Shown: positions 18,893 to 26,619 of the stretch, one piece after another | Numbering within the stretch: the stretch's first letter is position 1 | Layout of the letters: every line of letters begins with the position of its first letter | Assembly: GCA_945863875.1 (NCBI GenBank) | Contig: CAMBBS010000031.1 | Coordinates: 1 to 54,026, forward strand | Origin: Desulfopila aestuarii DSM 18488 | GTDB lineage: Bacteria; Desulfobacterota; Desulfobulbia; Desulfobulbales; Desulfocapsaceae | DNA: 54,026 nucleotides | Direction of reading: 5' to 3' | The notes under the pieces: generated by a model | Databases searched by the model: none | What the model was told of the DNA's origin: nothing | Seen by the model: only the letters and a program-made list of their open reading frames with translations | Translations under genes and position numbers: made by a program

Positions 18893-19241
18893 GCTCCAGT
18901 ACCTTGCGAATAACCTGATAGAGTTTTTCCTGCTTGACGGGTTTAAGCAGCAGCTCTTTAACCCCTGACCGTTTCACCCGGTCTCGGGTAAAATTTTCAC
19001 TGTGCCCGGTCAGAATGATAATCGGAATATCGGCGCGTTGGCCTAAAAATTCCCGCGCCAGTTCGGCACCGGTCATGTCGGGCATAAGCATATCGCTGAT
19101 AACCAGATCACAGCAGTGCAGGTCCAGGCGAAAGTGTGTTACTGCGGCGATACTGCTGGTAAACATCGTTACATCCTTGCCTGCCTTCAGCAGGATGATT
19201 CGCAGCACCTCGGCGACAGGAGCTTCGTCATCAACAATCAT
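18870..19241 (-). CDS. Single-domain response regulator (receiver)
   Basis: The 123-residue protein is a stand-alone CheY-like receiver: MIVDDEAPVAEVL acidic pocket, phosphoacceptor Asp in DLVISDMLMPDMTG (about residue 50), conserved Thr in IIILTGHSEN and Lys in LLLKPVKQEKL. It would relay phosphate from the adjoining sensor kinase. It lies seven bases after the kinase reading frame and overlaps the NtrC gene, forming the order kinase, receiver, NtrC. As the kinase is broken, its phosphate source is in doubt. Confidence 0.93.
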   Translation of the reverse strand: MIVDDEAPVAEVLRIILLKAGKDVTMFTSSIAAVTHFRLDLHCCDLVISDMLMPDMTGAELAREFLGQRADIPIIILTGHSENFTRDRVKRSGVKELLLKPVKQEKLYQVIRKVLEHGKNFSH

Positions 19242-19248
19242 TATTCGT

Positions 19249-20950
19249 TCATTGCCGCCTGCTTCGGCGGACGCTTTTGCTTTTTTTGTCTACTTTCCTG
19301 CCATCGGCGGCCAGATAGACATGAACGGTTATCCCGACGCCAACCGTACTGGTAATCTTGATTTCGCCCTTATGCTTTTGCAGGATGCCATGGACAACCG
19401 CCAGCCCCAGCCCCGTCCCCTGCTCCTTTTTTTTCGTGGTAAAAAACGGATCAAAGATCTTCTCCAGGGTCTCTTTGTCAATGCCGCAGCCGGTATCACT
19501 GACCCCAAGGTCAAGAAGGACATCCGACCCATGCGGCACAACACTCTTGCCGACAGGTTGATCAGCTGCTTTTCTCTCAGAAAGTCTTATGGTAATGCGA
19601 CCATGCTCATCACCTATAGCCTGCCTGGCGTTGGTGCAGAGATTGATCAGCACCTGATATCTGCCCCGAGTCGGCAAAAATTGAACGACAGGAATTGTCT
19701 ATGTCGTGCTCCAGTTCAATTGTCGCCGGCAGAGATGGCCGCAGCAGTTTAATAACCTCCTTGACGATATACTGCAGCTTAAACAGACGGAATTGACCAT
19801 AACATTCCGTCCGGCTGAAGGTGAGGATCTGTTTCACCGGATCGACCGCTCGATCCCCCCCGGCGATCACCTGCTCGAGATCTTTTCTCGCCGGATGATC
19901 CGGGGAGAACCGCCCCTTGGCAATTACGGCGTAACCGATCATGGCGGATAATATATTATTGAAGTCATGGGCAATCCCTCCGGCGAGGATGCCCAGCGCT
20001 TCCATTTTCATTCCCTGATGCAGCTGCTGCTCGAGAAGTTCCTCCCGGGTCACGTCACGCTTTAAGGCAACATAATTGATAATTGCCCCGGCACTGTCCA
20101 GAACGGGAGAAATCGTCGTCTCCTCTTTGATCAGGGTGCCGTCTTTTTTTCGGTTGGTCAGCCGACCCCGCCAGGCCTGTTTATTCGTCAGAACCTGCCA
20201 CATCGATTTGTAAAACTTCTGGTCATGGACGCCGCTCTGCAGAAAATTGAGATCTTTACCGATCGCTTCCTGCCGACTATAGCCGCTGGTTGCCTCAAAG
20301 GCCGGATTAACATATTATATTTCCGCTTTACTGTCGGCAATAACCACCGACTCCGAGACCTGTTCAATTGCCGCCATGAGACGGTTTTTCTCCAGGGCAT
20401 TGCGCAGGTATTGCGCGACATCGCGTGCCACATGGACAAACTGATGCAGGTTCTCATCCTGAATGGTAACAATATCCGGCAGGGCATCGACGGTGGTCTC
20501 CCACTCCCGCTTCGCCAGAAAAATCTGTTTTTGCGTGCTTTTTTCTCCGATCAGATCAGTTATCACGGTCAAGGTGAGAACCACCGAGGTGAGCCTGCCG
20601 CCGGGATCGGATATCGGCCGGAGCATGGCCCGAAACCACTCCATTCGTGCAATACCAGGCAGATGGAGACCAAAATCAAATTGCACACCGTTACATTGAG
20701 CGCCACCTTTTATACTTATCCGAATTTTATTGAGGGGAAACCCTTCGCTTTATTCAGGAAATCCTCCGGCGTCCACGAGCTGCAGATCAAGGTCCGCCAT
20801 ACTGCGGCCGATGAGTCCTCCCACCGGCTGCCCCAGCAGTTTTTCCGAGAGACTGTTACAGGCGGTTACCACCGATTCGACATCAAAAACGATGGTCGCC
20901 ATGCCGATATTTCGAAGAAAACTTGGTAACGTATTCTGATGAGAGTTCAT
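19249..20950 (-). pseudogene. PAS-containing sensor histidine kinase, broken by two stops and a frameshift
   Basis: Three pieces read as one kinase of about 567 codons. The start MNSHQNTLPSFLRNIGMATIVFD and two or three PAS-like repeats (MATIVFDVESVVTAC, then AALPDIVTIQDENLHQFVHVA, then VVIADSKAEI-stop-YVNPAFEATSGYSRQEA) lead into a HisKA domain (ALGILAGGIAHDFNNILSAM) and an ATPase domain (VSDTGCGIDKETLEKIFDPFF, GTGLGLAVVHGIL). TAA stops interrupt the same frame at 20750-20752 and 20315-20317. Between 19656 and 19661 two bases appear lost: CAGATATCAGGTG for an expected CAGATATATCAGGTG, giving DSGQIYQVLINL. The histidine and ATP site survive but cannot be made as one chain. The downstream response regulators are intact. 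Confidence 0.85.
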
Positions 20951-21254
20951 TCAAGGTGATAGAATTTTCGTTTTAAAAGGACAATCAATGCTGGTTTTCG
21001 CTTTATATGCACCCAGATTGTATGCCTGGGGGCACGAATTTTGGAATAAATATTATCTATTTCCCTCGATAGAGGAAAATTTCGAGAAAAATTCCAAACA
21101 ACGGCTTGCCTACAATTTGGTCGTAAAATGACAATAGTTCCTTCTGCTATGGCCGTTTTTATGTTATCATTTCTTCATCTTAATCCGCTGACGCAAAACA
21201 AGAGGATAGTCTCAATACTAACGCAGTGGAATCATCTCTAACAGAGGAAAAAAA
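20951..21254. other. Divergent intergenic region, kinase relic / universal stress protein
   Basis: About 300 bases, AT-rich. It holds a sigma-54-like promoter pointing toward the stress gene (21031-21045) and imperfect AT hairpins (around 21060-21100). A GAGGA ribosome site lies before the stress gene. Nothing else is seen. Confidence 0.5.
21030..21045 (+). promoter_or_regulatory. Candidate sigma-54 (-24/-12) promoter upstream of usp
   Basis: GGGCACGAATTTTGGA matches the sigma-54 pattern TGGCACG-N4-TTGC(A) except at the first base and the -12 C. It would give a leader of about 200 bases before the stress gene. An NtrC-type activator is encoded next door, which fits but proves nothing. Confidence 0.35.
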
Positions 21255-21647
21255 ATGCAGATTCTGGTAGGCTACCGAGGGACCAACGTTGGACAAGATT
21301 TACTCGCTCTGGCGATACGACACGCCAAGGCCTTTGATGCGAAAATTCATTTGGTCACCTCTTTGCCGGGGGGAGAAAAAACAACGAAAAAGAAGGTCTC
21401 CGAGGCAGAAGAAAACCTTGTTCAGGCCGGAAAAATCCTTGAGGAACAGGGCATACCCTACGAAACACACCTCCTGATCAGGAACAAAACCGCCGGCGAA
21501 GATATTGTCCTCTTTGCGGTGGACAATCATTGTGATGAAATTATTATCGGCGTAAAAAGCAGGTCTAAAATCGGCAAGATCCTCTTCGGTCAAACGGCCC
21601 AGCATGTCATCCTGAAGGCAACCTGCCCCGTCGTTTCGGTAAAATAA
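21255..21647 (+). CDS. Universal stress protein (UspA family)
   Basis: The 130-residue single-domain cytosolic protein starts MQILVGYRGTNVGQDLLALAIRHAKAF and ends with the family's nucleotide-binding stretch IIIGVKSRSKIGKILFGQTAQHVI and CPVVSVK. The glycine spacing of the ATP-binding UspA group (G-x2-G-x9-G-S/T) is only partly kept, so ATP binding is uncertain. UspA proteins help survival in growth arrest and stress. It is a single gene, with a GAGGA ribosome site and a possible sigma-54 promoter upstream. Confidence 0.9.
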   Translation: MQILVGYRGTNVGQDLLALAIRHAKAFDAKIHLVTSLPGGEKTTKKKVSEAEENLVQAGKILEEQGIPYETHLLIRNKTAGEDIVLFAVDNHCDEIIIGVKSRSKIGKILFGQTAQHVILKATCPVVSVK

Positions 21648-21732
21648 TGCAGGCACCACCAGCATAAAGTGATCTCTTGACGGGGACATTCTTCATCCCC
21701 TCTTCTGCCGATGCTACAGTCCTTTTCTCTTC

Positions 21733-22962
21733 TCAGGCGTCTGTCGGCAGGTGTTTAACCGGATTTTTCCGGTACCTGTCGCTCTGCTTGCCGTTCAGGT
21801 AGATCGCTTCGAGGTAGGATAATTTTCTCGGCAGCTGTGCCGGGGCGCATCGAGCCACCAGGAAGGTCGCTGTTTGACCTGGTGCTATCCGCCCAAAATC
21901 TTCAAGGCCAAGTAATTCGGCACCGTTGCTGGTCGCACAGCGTACGGTTTCCGCCAGGCTGTAGCCGGCTTTCTTATAGAGCTTCATCTCGTCGACCATC
22001 GATTCTCCGTGCAGCACGCCGAGGCTACCGGCATCGGTGCCCAGGGCGACCTTCACACCCAGTTCCCTGGCTATGGCCAGCTGCTCCAGCTGATGGTTGA
22101 GATTTTTTTCAATGACCAGCCTATCGGCACCGGCCTTGGCGAAAGTGACATTGGCCGCATAGGCCTTCATGGTAAAGAGGGTCGGCACCCAGAAGGTTCC
22201 CTTTTCGGCCAGCAGCTGGAGATTTTCCCGGCCCATGAAAAAGCCATGCTCAATGGAGTGGCAGCCACCCTGCACGGCCAGCCGAACCGGCTCTCTGCCG
22301 TTGGCATGGACCATCACCTTTTTGCCCCGCTGTTGTGCGGCAGCCACCAGCTCGGCTATCTCTCTTGCACTAAACTGCGGCGGGGTCTCCCGGCCAAAGA
22401 CTTCCAGACTGTTTAACCCCGAATTGACCAGTTTCACCTGATCGATTGGATCATTTTCTTTGGCGTATGCAGCAGCCAGACTTTCCCCTTCCGCCGGATG
22501 CCTGCCGATAAGCCCGCCGTAGCGGCCCTTTTGGTGCCAGGCCCGACCAGCGACTTTCAGTACCATCTCTGCAGGCATGTCCCGTTCCGATCGGTAGCAC
22601 AGGGCGAAGCCGCCACGATCGCCGCCATCACGCACGGCGAGTACCCCATGGGAGAACAAATAATGCAGATGCTGCTTAATAAGCGGCCGCAGCTCCTCGT
22701 ATCCCGCGGCCAGCTGCCACTCCCGTGTCTTGTGATCGATGGTCCCAGACATGAACAGATGAACATGGCTGTCGACAAGAGGGGGCAAAAGAGTGCAGTT
22801 GGACAAATCGGTAAACGCACAGGCGGCCGGCACACTCTCCGGCGTGTACTGTTCTATTGCGGCAAATCGGCCGTCAACGATCTTCAGCAGCACTTTCTCT
22901 CGTATCGGACCCCCGCTGCCGTCAAGCAGCCAGCCGGCGAGAATATATGTCGTCGCACTCAT
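21733..22962 (-). CDS. Amidohydrolase-family metal-dependent hydrolase
   Basis: The 409-residue protein has the amidohydrolase TIM-barrel metal set: HxH in LVDSHVHLF, the barrel Lys in DQVKLVNSG (likely carboxylated), His in KVMVHANGRE, His in HSIEHGFFMG and Asp in LGTDAGSLGV, within the usual small beta-sandwich ends (ILAGWLLDGSG, ARCAPAQLPRKLSYLEAIYLNGK). It resembles imidazolonepropionase-like and prolidase-like members, but the substrate cannot be assigned. It lies 26 bases after the cation antiporter on the same strand and is the last gene of a lipocalin-antiporter-amidohydrolase operon. No signal peptide is seen. Confidence 0.9.
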   Translation of the reverse strand: MSATTYILAGWLLDGSGGPIREKVLLKIVDGRFAAIEQYTPESVPAACAFTDLSNCTLLPPLVDSHVHLFMSGTIDHKTREWQLAAGYEELRPLIKQHLHYLFSHGVLAVRDGGDRGGFALCYRSERDMPAEMVLKVAGRAWHQKGRYGGLIGRHPAEGESLAAAYAKENDPIDQVKLVNSGLNSLEVFGRETPPQFSAREIAELVAAAQQRGKKVMVHANGREPVRLAVQGGCHSIEHGFFMGRENLQLLAEKGTFWVPTLFTMKAYAANVTFAKAGADRLVIEKNLNHQLEQLAIARELGVKVALGTDAGSLGVLHGESMVDEMKLYKKAGYSLAETVRCATSNGAELLGLEDFGRIAPGQTATFLVARCAPAQLPRKLSYLEAIYLNGKQSDRYRKNPVKHLPTDA

Positions 22963-22988
22963 AGTCGTACCCTTCTTTTATGATCTTT

Positions 22989-24821
22989 TCATACTGCAGG
23001 AAACAGGGCAATCACTGCCCACCCCGACTCGGGACGCACCCGGTCATTGCCTCCCCTGATTGTAACTCTTCCCTTCGTATCAATGACAAAGAGCTGCACG
23101 ATCTGCTCCCCCACCTGCTCGATAAACATCTCGAAGGTGAACTGTTCCGTGAATGTGCTGGTCCTGATCTCTCCCCCGGCGGTGAGCGCATCGAACAGAA
23201 ACTGATACGTGATATCACTGCCGAAAAGCACATTTCCCTTTCTCTCTGTCGGTACCCCCATCTCTTTATCATCCTGCTCCTCGCCCCGGTTCGACTGGAG
23301 CATATACACACTGTTGCGTCCAAGTTCCATACGGTAGTGCATGAGGGCGGCAATATTCTCACTCTCATAGGGCGACAGGGCGAGCATCCGGCCGATGCCT
23401 GCCAGATGCATGTACCGATCGATATGCCCGGAAAGAGGATTGCCGTGATAGGTCTCTAGGTTTTCACTTATGGCCTTCCTGATATTCTCTGAACCGGTGT
23501 CGGCGAGAAGCACCTTGACGCCATTTTCGGCCAGTGCCTTGGCAATTTTCCTCGCCACAAGATTAGCGCCAACGATGAGAAAACCCCGGGGTTCGGGCAG
23601 GGCGACGCCCAGCCAGCGGGCTATCGGTCGAGCCGTAGTGCTCTGCAGCAGGACGGTGCCGATAATGACGGTAAAGGTCAGAGGGATGAGAAAGCGGGCA
23701 TCGGCAAAACCGATCTGTTCAAGCTTGATGGCAAAGAGCGAGGCGATCGAGGCGGCAACAATACCCCGGGGGGCAATCCAGGCCAGGAGATACCGTTCGG
23801 GCAAGGAGAGCTGTGAACCGAGAGTGGAAAACAGTACATTCAACGGCCTGGCCAGAAATTGCACCGCCAGGAAAACCAGCACCGCTGCCCAGCCGATCTC
23901 CTGCAGGGAGGCTATATCAAGACGCGCCGCCAGCATGAGAAAGAGCAGGGAGATAAGCAGCACGCTCAGGCTCTCCTTAAACTCGAGAATCTCTTCCAGA
24001 TCGACGCCCGGCATGTTGGCCAGCCACATTCCCAGGACCGTGACCGCAACCAGGCCGGATTCCGCCTGCAGGGTATCGGCCAGCACAAAGGAGAAGAATA
24101 CCAGGCCAAGGGTGGTGACGTTCTGGAGGAATTCGGGTAACCAGTGATTGCGCAGCACGAGACCAAAGCAATACCCGCAGCCAACACCGATACAGCCACC
24201 GACAACAATGATCCCGGCAAAGGTGAGAAGGGTATTTCCCCAGGCCTGCTGCCCGCCGGCTGAGATGATAAATTCATAGACAAGAACGGCAAGAGACGCC
24301 CCGATCGGATCAATGACGATCCCTTCCCAGCGGAGGATATTGGCCACCGGGGCCGTCGGCCGCACCGTGCGTAACAGCGGGGCGATGACCGTCGGCCCGG
24401 TTACGACGGTAATCGCTCCGAAAAGAAAGGCCAGTTCCCAGGAAATACCAATGGCAAAGCGGGCGGCAACGGTGGTGATCAGCCAGGTGATAACCAGGCC
24501 GAAAGAGAGCATGTTCCGCACCACCGACTGAAGTCCTGGAATTTCCCTGAATTTCAGGGTCAAACTGCCTTCAAAGAGAACGATCGCCACACTGAGCGAA
24601 ACGAAAGGAAAAAACAGATCGCCCATGAGCTGTTCCGGGTCGAAGATCTGCAATACCGGGCCGGCAATGATCCCGGCGAGGAGCAGAAAAATAATTGCCG
24701 GCAGCCTCACCCGCCAGGCAAGCCACTGGCAGAAGGTGCAAACGGCAAAGGAGCTGGCGATAATAATGAGTGTTTCCTGGTTGTTCAAATGTTTCGCCTC
24801 CGGCTCCGGCAAAAGCGTCAA
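22989..24821 (-). CDS. Cation:proton antiporter (CPA1, NhaP type) with TrkA-N-like domain
   Basis: The 610-residue protein has about twelve membrane segments (residues 15-410) with motifs of CPA1 antiporters: RLPAIIFLLLAGIIAGP, LFEGSLTLKFREI, AITVVTGPTVIAPLLR and IVIDPIGASLAVLVYE with the transport Asp, and AWIAPRGIVAASIASLFA. After about residue 415 comes a nucleotide-binding-like TrkA-N/RCK region (RGFLIVGANLVARKIAKAL, VKVLLADTGSENI) and a further soluble part. It should exchange Na+ or K+ for H+ at the inner membrane. Its start overlaps the lipocalin stop by four bases, so the genes are coupled. Confidence 0.93.
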   Translation of the reverse strand: MTLLPEPEAKHLNNQETLIIIASSFAVCTFCQWLAWRVRLPAIIFLLLAGIIAGPVLQIFDPEQLMGDLFFPFVSLSVAIVLFEGSLTLKFREIPGLQSVVRNMLSFGLVITWLITTVAARFAIGISWELAFLFGAITVVTGPTVIAPLLRTVRPTAPVANILRWEGIVIDPIGASLAVLVYEFIISAGGQQAWGNTLLTFAGIIVVGGCIGVGCGYCFGLVLRNHWLPEFLQNVTTLGLVFFSFVLADTLQAESGLVAVTVLGMWLANMPGVDLEEILEFKESLSVLLISLLFLMLAARLDIASLQEIGWAAVLVFLAVQFLARPLNVLFSTLGSQLSLPERYLLAWIAPRGIVAASIASLFAIKLEQIGFADARFLIPLTFTVIIGTVLLQSTTARPIARWLGVALPEPRGFLIVGANLVARKIAKALAENGVKVLLADTGSENIRKAISENLETYHGNPLSGHIDRYMHLAGIGRMLALSPYESENIAALMHYRMELGRNSVYMLQSNRGEEQDDKEMGVPTERKGNVLFGSDITYQFLFDALTAGGEIRTSTFTEQFTFEMFIEQVGEQIVQLFVIDTKGRVTIRGGNDRVRPESGWAVIALFPAV

Positions 24822-25330
24822 AGAGCAGAAACAAAAATGAGCTTCTCCACGGCAAAGCCGAGATCCCGTGCCCGCTCAAGCAGCATCGTCCGGGTTGCGG
24901 CATCCAGATCACCTTGTCTGGCAAGGAGCCAGAGATAGTTTCTATTTGGCCCGCAGACAAGGGCATACTGATAGGCACTCTGATCCAGGGCGACAACCAC
25001 ATACGAGCCGTAAAAAGGTCCAAAAAAACTCACCTGCAGATAGCCCAGATCAGGTGACTGAACAAAGCGTGCCTTTCCCTCGGCGGTCTTCCATTGTCCT
25101 TTTACTGCGTCGTACCCCCGGTTGATCACTTTGACGCTGCCGTCTTCGTTCAGGCTGTACTCCGCCGTCACACGCGTCAAACCACGTTCAAATGAATGAT
25201 CCAGCCGGGCAATCTCATGCCAGGTGCCGAGGTAACGCTGCAGAGAAAAATCCTCGACAGGCTGAATACCATCCGGCAGCCCAACACAGCCGCTGAGGAG
25301 CAAAGAAAGCAAGACATAGAGGTTTTTCAT
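24818..25330 (-). CDS. blc: Bacterial lipocalin lipoprotein (Blc type)
   Basis: The 170-residue protein begins MKNLYVLLSLLLSGC, a lipoprotein signal with lipobox LLSGC, so it is likely anchored to the outer membrane. The lipocalin fold is shown by YLGTWHEIARLDHSFERGL (the GxW block 1), AEYSLNEDGSVKVINRGYD, GKARFVQSPDLGYLQVSFFGPFYGSYVVVALD and the third block YALVCGPNRNYLWLLAR. Blc proteins bind fatty acids and lysophospholipids. The gene leads an operon with the antiporter (four-base overlap). Confidence 0.95.
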   Translation of the reverse strand: MKNLYVLLSLLLSGCVGLPDGIQPVEDFSLQRYLGTWHEIARLDHSFERGLTRVTAEYSLNEDGSVKVINRGYDAVKGQWKTAEGKARFVQSPDLGYLQVSFFGPFYGSYVVVALDQSAYQYALVCGPNRNYLWLLARQGDLDAATRTMLLERARDLGFAVEKLIFVSAL

Positions 25331-25582
25331 CGGCTTGTCCCGGCAAAAAAGAGTGATTCTTATGATTTATCGTGCCAGCCTCACACTATATGCAGTTGTG
25401 GTAAAAATGGCCAGTACCGTAAGCAGTATTGACGGGTAGCATTTTTTTTCGTGCCTGAAAACATGGTGCACGGTCATCTTCATTGACGGTTTTTCGTGAA
25501 ATTATCTTCTTTTCGATCTTGCAACCCTGAAAATATGCAGCATATAATATCCCAGTGGGAAGAAAATCTCTACTGGTAGAGA

Positions 25583-25842
25583 GTCAACTACCCCGTCCTG
25601 AAGGACGGAGCTTGTGCAAGCAAGTTCCTCTGTTGACCAGCCACAGCCAGGGCCGCAAGGCGAACGGGCTACGTTAAGAAAGAACAGAGAGGCACTCTGG
25701 AATGCTCCACCGGCTCCAGGCTCTGCGACAAGTGGTTCAACAGGTTGAAGGGGTTAAGCCGGTGGTGCTGGTACAAAACCTCTCATTACCATTGCCCAGG
25801 TGGTTTTTACTCGCGAAAGCGAAGAATTTTAAAGGTAACTTT
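25583..25842 (+). ncRNA. Omega-RNA (HEARO-type) of IscB
   Basis: The region directly before iscB carries the HEARO-like opening GTCAACTACCCCGTCC. GTCAAC (25583-25588) pairs with GTTGAC (25632-25637), enclosing the hairpins CCGTCC-tgaa-GGACGG (25593-25608) and GCTTG-tg-CAAGC (25610-25621). A long helix pairs CCACCGGCT (25707-25715) with AGCCGGTGG (25757-25765). CAGAG-aggca-CTCTG (25685-25699) and a GAAA-capped hairpin TCGC-gaaa-GCGA (25811-25822) complete it. In active systems this RNA binds IscB and carries a guide at its 5' end, here the bases just left of 25583. The stems are fully paired, so the RNA looks better preserved than the protein. Confidence 0.75.
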
Positions 25843-25844
25843 CA

Positions 25845-26556
25845 ATGCAGCATCTGTTGGTCATAGACAAAAACAAAATGTTTTTGATACCTTGTCATCC
25901 GGCAAGGGCCGGAAAGCTTACTCACCGGGGACAGGCCATGAGAAATACTCTGCTCTGTCGAAGGCAGATAAGACGAAGCCGGCCCAAGAGAAAAACCAGC
26001 TGTCGTCAGCCTCGGTTTCAGAACCGCACAAGACCTCAAGGCTGGAGAGCCCCATCTCTTCTCTCCAGGGTGGATAATGTTTTTACCTGGGCGAAGCGTC
26101 TCATCAACTTTGCTCCAGCATCCGGGATGGTCGTTGATCTTTGTAAACGGTTCATCGGAATTCTTGCCCGAGCCAAAGCACCGATAAAGGATGGTGCCGC
26201 AATCAATTCGATTCGATATGCCACCGGCAACAGGTTGCAGGCATTCGGCCTGCAGCTTTCCCTCTGGTCCGGAGGAAGAACCAAGCATAACCGGACGAAC
26301 CAAAGCTGCGAAAAATTTCATTGGCTTGCTGCCGTTTGTGGCGGTGCAACAGGCGGGCGTGTCCATATTCCGCCGGGACTGCTACCTCGCAGTGTTTCTG
26401 CTGCTGGCAGAGGATCACCTCGGATGTGCCGGGTGGATAACTATGGTTTTCCTCGAACGTCAGCGAAAGCAAGAAGAGTTGTCAATGGATGTAATACATG
26501 GGATTTCATGGAAACATTGCTCTCTTTTGCAGCGTGCCGATGGTTGCAACTACTAA
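25845..26556 (+). pseudogene. iscB: IscB-like RNA-guided nuclease gene, internally deleted and frameshifted
   Basis: The frame opens MQHLLVIDKNKMFLIPCHPARAGKL, the PLMP-type start of IscB/RRXRR proteins, after an AAAGG ribosome site. It then jumps to the bridge-helix region THRGQAMRNTLLCRRQIRRS with RPKRKTSCRQPRFQNRTRPQ, missing RuvC-I (the IDPGS block), joint near 25917-25922. A second jump (about 26130-26150) removes the HNH domain and resumes at ILARAKAPIKDGAAINS. The RuvC-III motif reads FHWLAAVCGG where family members have HWLDA, so that catalytic Asp is also lost. SPRMCRVDNYGFPR follows. The true C-terminus (VIHGISWKHCSLLQRADGCNY) is in another frame, after a third deletion near 26470-26490. 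The uninterrupted 238-codon frame is thus partly artefactual. No nuclease activity is expected. Confidence 0.85.
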
Positions 26557-26564
26557 CTTAGGAG

Positions 26565-26611
26565 ACAGCGTGGATACCGCCTCCACCTGAAGGAAGAGGT
26601 ATCCACGCTGT
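26565..26611 (+). repeat. 14-bp perfect hairpin at right end of the IscB element
   Basis: ACAGCGTGGATACC (26565-26578) pairs exactly with GGTATCCACGCTGT (26598-26611) around 19 bases. It lies nine bases after the iscB stop and eight before the next gene. It is probably the right-end hairpin of the element, though as a transcript it could also act as a leader structure or attenuator. Confidence 0.7.
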
Positions 26612-26619
26612 AATTTTAG

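Larger units (their letters stand above)
25550..26611 (+). mobile_element. Decayed IscB (ISC / IS200-IS605-like) element with omega-RNA
   Basis: The element is delimited by inference, from palindromic sequence at the left (TCCCAGTGGGA, 25550-25560, and CTCTACTGGTAGAG, 25568-25581) to a 14-bp hairpin at the right (26565-26611). It contains the omega-RNA region and a deleted iscB. No tnpA is present, as in most IscB elements, which rely on a transposase supplied elsewhere. The exact ends are not proven. Confidence 0.6.

Noticed and set aside
20315-20752. TAA stops as recoded codons in the kinase
   Set aside because: Many genes here end in TAA, and the same gene has a 2-base deletion, so decay is the simpler reading.
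25842-26366. A 174-codon minus-strand frame opposite iscB
   Set aside because: It has no domain and no ribosome site, and it mirrors the IscB relic on the other strand.
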